Of a stretch of DNA of 64,000 bases, positions 1 through 11,500 are shown piece after piece. Numbering within the stretch: the stretch's first letter is position 1; every line of letters begins with the position of its first letter. The position numbers and the translations under genes are program-made. The stretch is from Bactericera cockerelli (lineage: Eukaryota > Arthropoda > Insecta > Hemiptera > Triozidae), in contig CM044966.1 of the NCBI GenBank assembly GCA_024516035.1, positions 23,185,983 through 23,249,982 on the forward strand, in the 5' to 3' direction. The notes under the pieces were generated by a model. That model was not told the DNA's origin, searched no databases, and saw only the letters and a program-made list of their open reading frames with translations.

Positions 1-171
1 ACCTAGGATTTTGTGTTGACTCCAAGCTCAACTTTAACTATCATATTTTAAAAACAATTGCAACAGCTAGTAGAAATAGTGGTCTAGTATACTGGGTGAC
101 CAAAGATTTCAAAAATCCAACCACCTTCACAGTTCTCTTTAACGCACTTGGTCGCTCCAGGTTAGAATTCA
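1..171 (+). mobile_element. Fragment of the same LINE family (RT thumb region)
   Basis: Translation LGFCVDSKLNFNYHILKTIA...LVYWVTKDFKNPTTF...RSRLEF aligns with the equivalent LGIFFDSKLHFNYH...RSRLEY part of the 313-4200 element. It is a different copy, ending just before an exon 15 fragment. Confidence 0.82.
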
Positions 172-184
172 ACAAGAGCCTCAC

Positions 185-255
185 CGTGTTTCCTTGAGAG
201 CAGCACGAGCCGGTACACGTTGGAGCTACTCTGCGGCTGGTGTCGGTAGCACTTC
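185..255 (-). repeat. Truncated copy of pocket exon 15 (3' edge with donor)
   Basis: 71-bp copy of the exon 15 3' end with its GTGAGG donor, joined to an ATT-repeat at exactly the same exon base as the copies at 4214-5355. Separated from them by a LINE. One difference from the exon is a synonymous Ser codon change (TCT to TCA). Confidence 0.88.
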
Positions 256-312
256 TTTATAATTATTATTATTATTATTTACAAATCATATTATTTATTT
301 CATAATTAAAAA

Positions 313-3300
313 ATGATAAGTATATATTACCAGAATTGTAGGGGTCTTAGGACCAAGAGTTCATTGTTCTATTCCAATTTAGTAGGTTGTCACTATGATT
401 GTATATGTCTCACAGAAACATGGTTAAATGAGAATCATAGCAGTTGTAATTATTTTACAGACCAATATTATGTTTATAGAAAAGATAGGCACGGTCCAAA
501 TCCTGATGTAGATGTGCGAGGGGGAGGCACTTTAATCTCAGTAAATAAGAAACTCAAGGTCCATAGAAGGTTTGATTTAGACTTCAATGGAATTGAATGT
601 ACATGGGTCGAAATCCATTTAGACTCTAATCAGATTTTACTCATTGGTAATCATTACCTTCCTCCCACAATAAATATTGATGTTCTTAAAAACTATCTAC
701 AGTTCTTAGAAAATAATATAGATATTAGTTGTACAGGGTGCGGCGCGGTAATGTCCCATTTTGAATCGCTTAGTGTGAAGCCGCACTTCTAATTAGACAA
801 GTTCAAACAAAGTTCGAAGATGCAAAAACTACTAATTTTTTCGATTCAATTTAGCTCTATAGTCAAAATGATTTTATCAAAGCAACAGAAAGCTTATTGC
901 GTGGAGCGTTATTTTTCGAAAAATAAGTGTATCGTAGCAGTGCAGCGGGAGTTTGACATTGCACACCAAACTGTAACTCGATCTGCATGGAGGGGGTTTT
1001 CATGAAGTTCCCTAGGGTTGTTGTCACTCCAATAACGCATATTTTGTTTATTAACACAGCCTGACATGTGAAAATGGGCTTCATCACTGAAGAAAACTAT
1101 CGCATCTGGAAGTAAGGAGTCAATCAGGGTTTCACATGCATTTTGTCGTTGAATAAAGTCTCGCTTGAATAATTCCTGCACCACTACCATTTTGTAGGGA
1201 TGAAAATGCAATTCTTTATGAAGTATCCTCCGCAATGAACGGTCTGATATGCCAAGAGCAGCAGCATGCTTGCGAGCTGAGCACCTAGGTGACCGCAATA
1301 TCGCCTCACGTACTCGTTCAACGTTTTCGGGGGTTGACACAGGCTGTGTTAATAAACAAAATATGCGTTATTGGAGTGACAACAACCCTAGGGAACTTCA
1401 TGAAAACCCCCTCCATGCAGATCGAGTTACAGTTTGGTGTGCAATGTCAAACTCCCGCTGCACTGCTACGATACACTTAATTTTCGAAAAATAACTCTCC
1501 ACGCAATAAGCTTTCTGTTGCTTTGATAAAATCATTTTGACAACTGAGCTAAATTGAATCGAAAAAATTAGTAGTTTGTGCATCTTCTAACTTTGTTTGA
1601 ACTTGTCTAATTAGAAGTGCGGCTTCACACTGGGCGATTCAAAATGGGACATTACCGCGCCGCACCCTGTACTAAATTGTTGCTCTTAGGAGATTTTAAC
1701 ATCCCCAAGTTTAATTGGGAACTGGGTGTAGGCGAGAATGAGAACTCGTATATCAGAAATAAATCTGACCTAATATTTTCCACTTTAAGTTCCCTAAACC
1801 TTGTCCAAAAAAACTTTGAACGTATTCGCAATGAGGACAATTTATTAGATTTAGTATGTACAAATTTCTCAGATGAAATTCAGCTGTCAAAGGAACTTGG
1901 TTTGGTAAATTGGGATGATCAACACCCGAGCCTTCTATTAAAAATTTCACTACCCATCTTTAGAAATAACTGTCCACCGTTAGTACGAAAGAACTATTCC
2001 AAGGGAGACTACTTGGGTTTGTATACATATCTTGATAGATATCAATACTCTGATTCAGACGTTTTAGACGTATTAGTTGATGACCTTACTAATGCTGTTA
2101 ACACTGCCATTCAAACCTTTGTACCGGATAAGGTGGTTCGCTCAACCAAATATCCTCATTGGTTCTCTAGAAACTTAATTAATTTATTGCATTTAAAGGA
2201 AAAATTTCATAAAAAGACCAAAAAATATGCTAATAACATTAACTTTAGAGTAGCTTTTGTTAAGTTTAGAAATCTTTCTAAGAAAGCTTTGCGAAGAGAT
2301 GAGCTAGCTCACAAACGTACAGTCGAAGCAGATTTGAAAAACAATCCAAAATTCTTTTGGCAATATGTCAAAACACAGTATAAAAACTCACATGAGGTTA
2401 GTATTGTTGATGATAATAATGGCCTGGTCATAGCAAATGAAGATGTTCTTGAATATTTTGCTAACCACTTTTCTTCTATCTATACACCAAGTCATTTATC
2501 TTATGATTCTCATGAAAGTCCTGTTTATAATGCCCCTGTACTTGAGCCACCCTCTATTATTACCTCTGATGTTGTCAGAGCGGCTGTTTCCCTCAAGCCG
2601 TCCCAAGTATCAGGGTCTGATAACATACCCTCTTTTATAGTTAAAGGCTGTATCAATATAATAGCACCTGTTCTATGTAATATTTTTCAGAAATGTCTTG
2701 TTTTAGGTATTTATCCAACTCAATGGAAAACGTCTTTTGTGGTACCAGTTCCCAAAAATAGCAATGTAAGCAGGGTCAAAAACTACAGGCCAATTTCTCT
2801 GCTATGTAATTTTTCAAAATTATTTGAAAAAATTTTGATAGGTCATTTAACATTTCATGTAAAATCACAACTCTCACCACATCAGCACGGTTTCTTAAAA
2901 GGGCGTTCAACTTCAACCAATCTTATGTCTTATCTACAGTATACTGCCCCTGCTGTGTTGGATAGAAAGCAAGTAGACAGCCTATATTTCGACTTAAGTC
3001 GAGCTTTTGATGTTGTTAACCATTTGTTACTTATCAAAAAACTGGAAAATTTTGGTCTATCCCCCTTGTACTTAACTTTTTTCAAAAATTACCTTGAAAA
3101 CAGAGTTTTTAAAGTAAAAGTAGGAAATTTTTTGTCCTCTGAACATGTTATTCCTTGTGGGGTCCCTCAAGGATCAAATTTAGGTCCATTGTTGTTCATA
3201 ATTTTCTTTGATGACATTAAAAATGTCATTAATAGTCATTTTGAAATTTTCGCAGATGACTTGAAAATTAGTCGAGTGATCAATGATCCTGAAGATTTTT

Positions 3301-4200
3301 TCCTTCTTCAAAATGATATAAATTCTATTATTATGTGGTGCACCCTAAATGGAATGTCCTGTAATGTTGAGAAGACTACTGCTGTTACCTTCAGTAGAAA
3401 GCATAACACCCTGTATCATAGTTATACAATCAACAACAATGTTATTACAAGGAAACATGTTCATAGGGACTTGGGCATTTTTTTTGACAGTAAACTTCAT
3501 TTTAATTATCATGTACAAAAAATAATCAATAATGGTAAAAAATGTTCATCCTTAGTTTATTGGGTAATAAAGCACTTCCAAAACCCCTTGACGTTTAAAG
3601 TGCTCTTTGGGGCTCTTGTCCGATCAAGACTTGAGTATTGTTCTGAAGTATGGGGTGGTCTGGGTGTTACAGACACAAAAGCTGTGGAACAAATTCAGAA
3701 AAATTTTCTAAGGAAAATTACTTACCGGTCTTTTGGTGAGTCTGCACCTTACGGTATTTCTCTCACTACTTATAAACTTACTAAACTTAGTGTGCGTAGA
3801 ACATACAAGGATATGCTTTTTATGTACAAACTTATTAATAATATTATAGATTGTCTTTACCTTTTGGAAAGGATCAATTTTAATGTGCCAAGATTAAGTT
3901 CTAGACACACTTTGCCCTTTCGGTCCTCACCTTCTAATTTAATACCCCTCAACAGGTTGATGAATTTGTGTAATATTTATCCTAATATGGACTACTCACA
4001 AAGAATGGGGTGCTTTGTAGCAGATCTAAAAGATATTCTTTATGGATTATGATTTTCTTTATTTAAAAATGCTGTTATTTTTACTATTTTTATTTTACTT
4101 TAGTCAATTATTATAAGTGTATTAATGATGTTATAGGTGGGAAACCACTGTTTTGTAATGCACTCTAAATAAAATAAATAAATTGAAATTGAAATTGAAA
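313..4200 (+). mobile_element. Jockey/CR1-like LINE, ORF2 interrupted by a foldback element
   Basis: 313-733 encodes the APE-type endonuclease N-terminus (YYQNCRGLRTKS, CLTETWLN). 1672-4052 encodes the rest (LLLLGDFNIPKFNW) and the reverse transcriptase, with YRPISLLCNFSKLFEKI, HGFLKGRSTSTNL, YFDLSRAFDVVNH, GVPQGSNLGPLLF and the catalytic FADD. The frame is open apart from the 936-bp insertion, and removal of that insertion with one TA leaves the two parts in the same frame (about 935 codons). The 3' end has AATAAA-like sequence and a (TTGAAA)n tail. The element lies between truncated copies of pocket exon 15. Whether a separate ORF1 existed cannot be seen. Confidence 0.88.
732..1671 (-). mobile_element. 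Tc1/mariner-like foldback element inserted in LINE ORF
   Basis: 936 bp flanked by TA, with inverted arms of about 320 bp (734-1060 and 1340-1669) beginning CAGGGTGCGGCGCGGTAATG. Each arm contains the transposase N-terminus (SKQQKAYCVERYFSKNKCIV). Minus-strand 1340-1010 encodes a helix-turn-helix (SARKHAAALGISDRSLRRIL) and the first catalytic Asp region (FSDEAHFHMSG, VNKQNMRYW). Later catalytic residues are missing, so it cannot encode an active transposase. Confidence 0.85.
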
Positions 4201-4213
4201 ATTAGAGAATCAC

Positions 4214-5355
4214 CGTGTTTCCTAGAGAGCAGCACGAGCCGGTACACGTTGGAGCTACTCTGCGGCTGGTGTCGGTAGCACTTCTTTATAATTATTATTA
4301 TTATTATTAGAGCCTCACCGTGTTTCCTAGAGAGCAGCACGAGCCGGTACACGTTGGAGCTACTCTGCGGCTGGTGTCGGTAGCACTTCTTTATTATTAT
4401 TATTATTACTTTTTTATCCACAGTGTAATGTACTTAACTTTTTTTATTTACTTACTTATTTCCTCTTATTTTAAGTTTTAATTTTGCTTTGTTTTAACTG
4501 ACTTTGTATACAAGCCATATGGTTTAAAATGTACAATAAAATGAATTTATTATTATTATATTTTTTTTTTCTTTTTTTTTTTAATTTTATTATTATTACA
4601 TATTTATTATTAGAGCCTCACCGTGTTTCCTAGAGAGCAGCACGAGCCGGTACACGTTGGAGCTACTCTGCGGCTGGTGTCGGTAGCACTTCTTTATTAT
4701 TATTATTATTATTATTAGAGCCTCACCGTGTTTCCTCGAGAGCAGCACGAGCCGGTACACGTTGGAGCTACTCTGCGGCTGGTGTCGGTAGCACTTCTTT
4801 ATTATTATTATTATTATTAGTAGAGCCTCACCGTTTTTCCTTTTCCTTTTAGTTTTAAGTGACTTTGTATACATGCCATATGGTGTAAAATCTACAATAA
4901 AATGAATTTATTATTATTATTTTTTTTTTTTTTAGACCGACCTCAGTAGCTTGATCGATAAGGCAGCGGACTTGTAACCTAGAGGTCGGTGGTTCAAGTC
5001 CAGGTTTCAGCGTGGATTTAGTAAAGCGAGTTTGAGTAGTTGTGATATCACGAAAGTGATTTACACAAATATGATAACTTATTTTTTTTAGTTTTTTTTT
5101 ATTTATTTTTTTTATTTTTTTTTATTATTATTATTATTTTTTTTATATTATTATTATATATTTATTATTATTATTAGAGCCTCACCGTGTTTCCTCGAGA
5201 GCAGCACGAGCCGGTACACGTTGGAGCTACTCTGCGGCTGGTGTCGGTAGCACTTCTTTATTATTATTATTATTAGAGCCTCACCGTGTTTCCTAGAGAG
5301 CAGCACGAGCCGGTACACGTTGGAGCTACTCTGCGGCTGGTGTCGGTAGCACTTC
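4214..5355 (-). repeat. Array of six truncated exon 15 copies
   Basis: Copies at 4214-4284, 4319-4389, 4622-4692, 4727-4797, 5186-5256 and 5285-5355, each 71 bp, each ending in the exon 15 donor and joined to (ATT)n at the same exon position; the junction shows a short AAG match. Copies differ at the third base of one Ser codon (TCT/TCG). A short fragment lies at about 4823-4838. Between them, 4480-4580 and 4850-4925 hold two LINE-like 3' tails (motif TGACTTTGTATACA, AATAAA, then ATT repeats). Confidence 0.88.
4936..5083 (+). repeat. tRNA-derived SINE, family B
   Basis: Forward copy: GACCTCAGTAGCTTGATCGA, GTCGGTGGTTCAAGTCC, then TGTGATATCACGAAAGTGAT tail. Lies between truncated exon 15 copies. 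Confidence 0.78.
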
Positions 5356-5389
5356 TTTATTATTATTATTATTATTATTAGAGCCTCAC

Positions 5390-5555
5390 CGTGTTTCCTA
5401 GAGAGCAGCACGAGCCGGTACACGTTGGAGCTACTCTGCGGCTGGTGTCGGTAGCACTTCATGATCTCGGTGAACGTTTTCTCGTAGGTGGGAGAGTTGG
5501 CAACCTTGCAGATGATGTACACGGCTGACATGACCAGCTGATCCACGTGTCGGTC
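5390..5555 (-). CDS. Rbf: Pocket protein exon 15 (pocket B)
   Basis: Acceptor GTTCTCCCTAG, donor GTGAGG. Encodes DRHVDQLVMSAVYIICKVAN and then a segment ending CYRHQPQSSSNVYRLVLLSRKH, matching p130 DRHLDQLLMCAIYVMAKV and RCYRTQPQARSQVYRSVLI. This is the last recognisable exon; the next must lie left of the window. Confidence 0.93.
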
Positions 5556-8500
5556 CTAGGGAGAACATAAACACAATGCTTCCTCGTGAATAGTTCTAGG
5601 GAGAACATAAACACAATGCTTCCTCGTGAATAGTTCTAGGGAGAACATAAACACAATGCTTCCTCGTGAATAGTTCTAGGGAGAACATAAACACAATGCT
5701 TCCTCGTGAATAGTTCTAGGGAGAACATAAACACAATGCTTCCTCGTGAATAGTTCTAGGGAGAACATAAACACAATGCTTCCTCGTGAATAGTTCTAGG
5801 GAGAACATAAACACAATGCTTCCTCATGAATAGTTCTAGGGAGAACATAAACACAATGCTTCCTCGTGAATAGTTCTAGGGAGAACATAAACACAATGCT
5901 TCCTCGTGAATAGTTCTAGGGAGAACATAAACACAATGCTTCCTCGTGAATAGTTCTAGGGAGAACATAAACACAATGCTTCCTCATGAATAGTTCTAGG
6001 GAGAACATAAACACAATGCTTCCTCATGAATAGTTCTAGGGAGAACATAAACACAATGCTTCCTCGTGAATAGTTCTAGGGAGAACATAAACACAATGCT
6101 TCCTCGTGAATAGTTCTAGGGAGAACATAAACACAATGCTTCCTCGTGAATAGTTCTAGGGAGAACATAAACACAATGCTTCCTCATGAATAGTTCTAGG
6201 GAGAACATAAACACAATGCTTCCTCATGAATGGTTCTAGGGAGAACATAAACACAATAATAATAATAAACCTTGCAGATGATGTACACCGCGGACATGAC
6301 CAGCTGATCTACGTGCCGGTCCTAGGGAGAATATATTATTATTATTATTATGGTATGCTTTATTAGGAGGACAGAGTACAATGGTAACAGTATAAAATTA
6401 AAAAAAAAAAAACAAACAAAATGACAAAATAAATAAGTAAAAAAGAAAATAACATAATGTCCTACCTAATACTTCCTGAACACAATACTCCCTCATGAAT
6501 GGTCCTAGGGAGAATATATTATTATTATTATAGTATGCTTTATTAGGAGGACAGAGTACAATGGTAACAGTATAAAATTAAGTGACAAAATAAAATAAGT
6601 AAAAAAAAAATAACAACAATGTCCTATCTAATACTTCCTGAACACAATACTTCCTCATGAATGGTCCTAGGGAGAACATAACACACAATATTTCTTCGTG
6701 AACACAATACTTCCTCGTGATTTTTTTTATATACTATTAAATACTGAATACAAAATCTATTGTATCTCCAAAAATTCTCAACCGATTCTCTTCAAATTTG
6801 TTTCAGGTGGTCGAAACGCGTATTTTCTATTTTTTAAATTCTACAAAAAAAATCTGTTATGGCAGGTATAAGACCTTTTTTTTGCACTTTTTTGTAAAAA
6901 AAGGTAGCTACAACTTACCTTCATGATGTGAAGCTAGCTACAACTTACCTTCATGATGTGCTCCCCGTCATTGTCAATCCCATGAGTGATGGAGTACTCG
7001 AAACAGGTCCAGATCTTGTGAAGCTAGCTACAACTTACCTTCATGATGTGAAGCTAGCTACAACTTACCTTCATGATGTGAAGCTAGCTACAACTTACCT
7101 TCATGATGTGAAGCTAGCTACAACTTACCTTCATGATGTGAAGCTAGCTACAACTTACCTTCATGATGTGCTCCCCGTCATTGTCAATCCCATGAGTGAT
7201 GGAGTACTCGAAACAGGTCCAGATCTTGTGAAGCTAGCTACAACTTACCTTCATGATGTGAAGCTAGCTACAACTTACCTTCATGATGTGAAGCTAGCTA
7301 CAACTTACCTTCATGATGTGCTCCCCGTCATTGTCAATCCCATGAGTGATGGAGTACTCGAAGCAGGTCCAGATCTTGTGAAGCTAGCTACAACTTACCT
7401 TCATGATGTGAAGCTAGCTACAACTTACCTTCATGATGTGAAGCTAGCTACAACTTACCTTCATGATGTGTTCCCCGTCATTGTCAATCCCATGTGAAGC
7501 TAGCTACAACTTACCTTCATGATGTGCTCCCCGTCATTGTCAATCCCATGTGAAGCTAGCTACAACTTACCTTCATGATGTGCTCCCCGTCATTGTCAAT
7601 CCCATGTGAAGCTAGCTACAACTTACCTTCATGATGTGCTCCCCGTCATTGTCAATCCCATGTGAAGCTAGCTACAACTTACCTTCATGATGTGCTCCCC
7701 GTCATTGTCAATCCCATGTGAAGCTAGCTACAACTTACCTTCATGATGTGCTCCCCGTCATTGTCAATCCCATGTGAAGCTAGCTACAACTTACCTTCAT
7801 GATGTGCTCCCCGTCATTGTCAATCCCATGTGAAGCTAGCTACAACTTACCTTCATGATGTGCTCCCCGTCATTGTCAATCCCATGTGAAGCTAGCTACA
7901 ACTTACCTTCATGATGTGCTCCCCGTCATTGTCAATCCCATGTGAAGCTAGCTACAACTTACCTTCATGATGTGCTCCCCGTCATTGTCAATCCCATGTG
8001 AAGCTAGCTACAACTTACCTTCATGATGTGCTCCCCGTCATTGTCAATCCCATGTGAAGCTAGCTACAACTTACCGTCATGATGTGCTCTCCTCCGTCAT
8101 TGTCACTCCCATGTGAAGCTAGCTACAACTTACCTTCATGATGTGAAGCTAGCTACAACTTACCTTCATGATGTGCTCTCTGTCATTGTCACTCCCATGT
8201 GAAGCTAGCTACAACTTATGGGGTTCGGTGGAAGAGAAAGCCACAGGCTTTAACCTCGCCCCTTGGTTCACTACATATTCTATTTTTTTTTAATTTTTTT
8301 TTTTTAGCATGTCCTATTTTGTTGAATGTATGTAGTTGACCAATAAAGAATTAAATAATAATAATAATAACTTACCTTCATGATGTGCTCCCCGTCATTG
8401 TCACTCCCATGTGAAGCTAGCTACAACTTACCTTCATGATGTGAAGCTAGCTACAACTTACCTTCATGATGTGAAGCTAGCTACAACTTACCTTCATGAT

Positions 8501-11500
8501 GTGAAGCTAGCTACAACTTACCTTCATGATGTGAAGCTAGCTACAACTTACCTTCATGATGTGAAGCTAGCTACAACTTACCTTCATGATGTGAAGCTAG
8601 CTACAACTTACCTTCATGATGTGCTCCCCGTCATTGTCAATCCCATGAGTGATGGAGTACTCGAAACAGGTCCAGATCTTGTGAAGCTAGCTACAACTTA
8701 CCTTCATGATGTGAAGCTAGCTACAACTTACCTTCATGATGTGAAGCTAGCTACAACTTACCTTCATGATGTGAAGCTAGCTACAACTTACCTTCATGAT
8801 GTGCTCCCCGTCATTGTCAATCCCATGAGTGATGGAGTACTCGAAACAGGTCCAGATCTTGTGAAGCTAGCTACAACTTACCTTCATGATGTGAAGCTAG
8901 CTACAACTTACCTTCATGATGTGAAGCTAGCTACAACTTACCTTCATGATGTGCTCTCCGTCATTGTCAATCCCATGAGTGATGGAGTACTCGAAGCAGG
9001 TCCAGATCTTGTGCTTCAACTCTTCGTCATCTATGTGCAGCTGAGAGCAGAGCTCCTCCATACGGACGAACGCGAGGTGGTAGAACTGAGGACAGACAGA
9101 GGTGGGGGGAATTCAGGGCTCGATTGTTTTTTTCAAAATAGATTTTTTCCCCAAAAATAATAGTGAAAATATCTCTCATGGGCGACAAGTGAAACAAATC
9201 TTACTTCCCATTTAGGTGCTGGGTCAACACGAGCGCTCCGGTAGGTATCTCTTCCAATGCCAGGGATTTTGTCACGTCATTTTATTATGACTTTGCGTTG
9301 TTACGTAACTAATAATAATACTCTTTAGTGGAAGGTAACCACCAGGCGAGGTTAATGCTCAAAACATTTTCTACCACCTAACCCTCAGAGTCTTATTATT
9401 ATGTGGTCACAAACTCAAATTTATGAGGAAAAATTCGTGCACTGGGTGGGATTCGAACCAACGGATCCCTACGCTACCTGGACTACCAGACTAGCGCGTT
9501 AACCACTTGACTACCACTTGACAGAATAGATTTTTTCCCCCAAAAATATTAGGGAATTTTTTTTGAAAATATGTCTCATGGGCGAGAAGTGACACAAATC
9601 CTACTTCCCATTTAGGTGCTGGGTCAACACGAGAGCTCCGGTAGGTATCTCTTCAAAGGAGTGTGACCAGATGGGATTTCAGGAAATTCACTACTGAAAT
9701 CTCATCTGCTCCAGCGCATTTCCTTGGCAGTACCAAGAGGCAACGCTGGATGCATTCTTGGGACTTTTCCAGCAAGAAATCCTCCACAAATTACTGATGA
9801 TTAACCTGATAACCTGATATATCGATAATTTAAATATTGTTGAAAAATTCTTAATAAAAAATGTCCATCTTTAATTCCGACGTTGTTCAATATCATGGTT
9901 GAGTTTGGTTGGTTTTGGCACATTTTATACGGCTGGATGCCCTTCCTAACGCCAACGATTCTATTTGATTTAACGTCCAGGATTAGGACGGGGGTTTTAC
10001 CCTCCATTCGCTGGGAATCGTATACCAGCTACCCACATTTACCTCACCCAGCCTGGGTAGGGCCGGAAATGCCAGCCTCACATGTACGGAGGGAACAGAA
10101 TTTTCCGTGTGAAAAATCTGCTCCGACCGGGGATCGAACTTAGGATCTCTGGACTACGGGTAGTAGTCACAACCGTTATGCCACGGAGGCTGGTACTAGT
10201 TCTTTTTTTTATTTCTACTGTCAACACTTTAATCAGAACCAAAATTCCGATTAAAGCAATGCCAGATTGTCATAACAAGTGGTCAGGGTACGTCTTCTCT
10301 CCTTCCTCGATCTACCACCTTTGATCCACTTCTAAAGGCGTAAGTACTTGGTACAAGTACTCAAGGTAAGATCCTTTTAAATTTAATACTCTTCAATCCT
10401 TTTAATACACCTTTCGTAGTAGCCTTATTGAACCAGCGGCCTTTTCTCGTTAAAACCCAGTAACTGGGAAACTTAGGTCTTTCGGCTTCAAAGCCCCAGT
10501 TACTACATTAATTCATAGTTAATGGTTACCCTACTTTTTATCCTGTTTCATAAAAAAAATACTGTAGAAAACAACACCTCTCACCTTCCTGAAGAACAGG
10601 CCGAGACTTCCCTTCCTCTGAGGCACATCCTTCTCCCCCTCCCTCGCCTCCTCCTCCTCAGTGCTGGAGGTGATGGGGTGGAGGGGGGGGACTATCACCC
10701 GCGCGGGACCACCCTGCACGACTGGAACACACAGGGAGAGAGAGACAGGGAATTTGAATGAATGAATATTCATTGTAATTATACAAGTTGTACGTTTAGA
10801 AGTTACGAAATACAAAACAATATTATAAAATATAAAATAAAATAAATTTAAGATAAAGAAAAAGAAGAAAAACTTAAAAATAAAAATTGAATAGAATCTT
10901 AGCTTGATTTTTTTGTTGGTTTAACGTCGCTCTTATGCTCTGTCCCGCTAGCTCAGTGGTAAAGGCGAGGCACTCTGTAAATCCAGAGGCTCCGGAGGTC
11001 GCGGGTTCGAAACCCAGCCGGGACATGACAAGTTATCCTCCGACTTGGAAATTTTAACACATAATCATACGTCTTGGGCTTACTGCTGGAATAATGGGAC
11101 TTGATAGTCCTAATCGGGCAGTAGAAATAAGGCGATATTATTAACATTATTAACTGCATGGTCATATCACGACGGGGGTTTTACCCTCCATTCGCTGGAA
11201 ACTCATAAAGCAGGTACTCAAATTAACCTCACCCAGCCTGAGTCGGGCCGGGACTAGCCAGCATGACGATGGTTCGAATTTGAATGGTCACTCATCCAAG
11301 TCCGAGCCTTGCTGGGCGTTGCTTAACTTCAGTGACTGAATGAGAACTGATGTATTCAACGTACCATCGACGCTGGCTTGCTGGATTTTACTTTCGATAA
11401 ATTTTTAATATTAGAAATCGGAAGTATTGTGTTCGTTTTATCTTTTCCTTCAGTACCCGGGGCGATAAGACGCTACTGATCGCTACTTGGACGCTACATC

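Noticed and set aside
6928..9160. ORFs of 189 and 249 codons on the plus strand with perfect peptide repeats
   Set aside because: Antisense to the exon 14 donor array; openness follows from unit lengths divisible by three.
10942..11020. Possible tRNA gene (GCTCAGTGGTA and GGGTTCGAAACCC)
   Set aside because: The same sequence with the same non-tRNA tail recurs at 17325-17584, so it is a SINE head.
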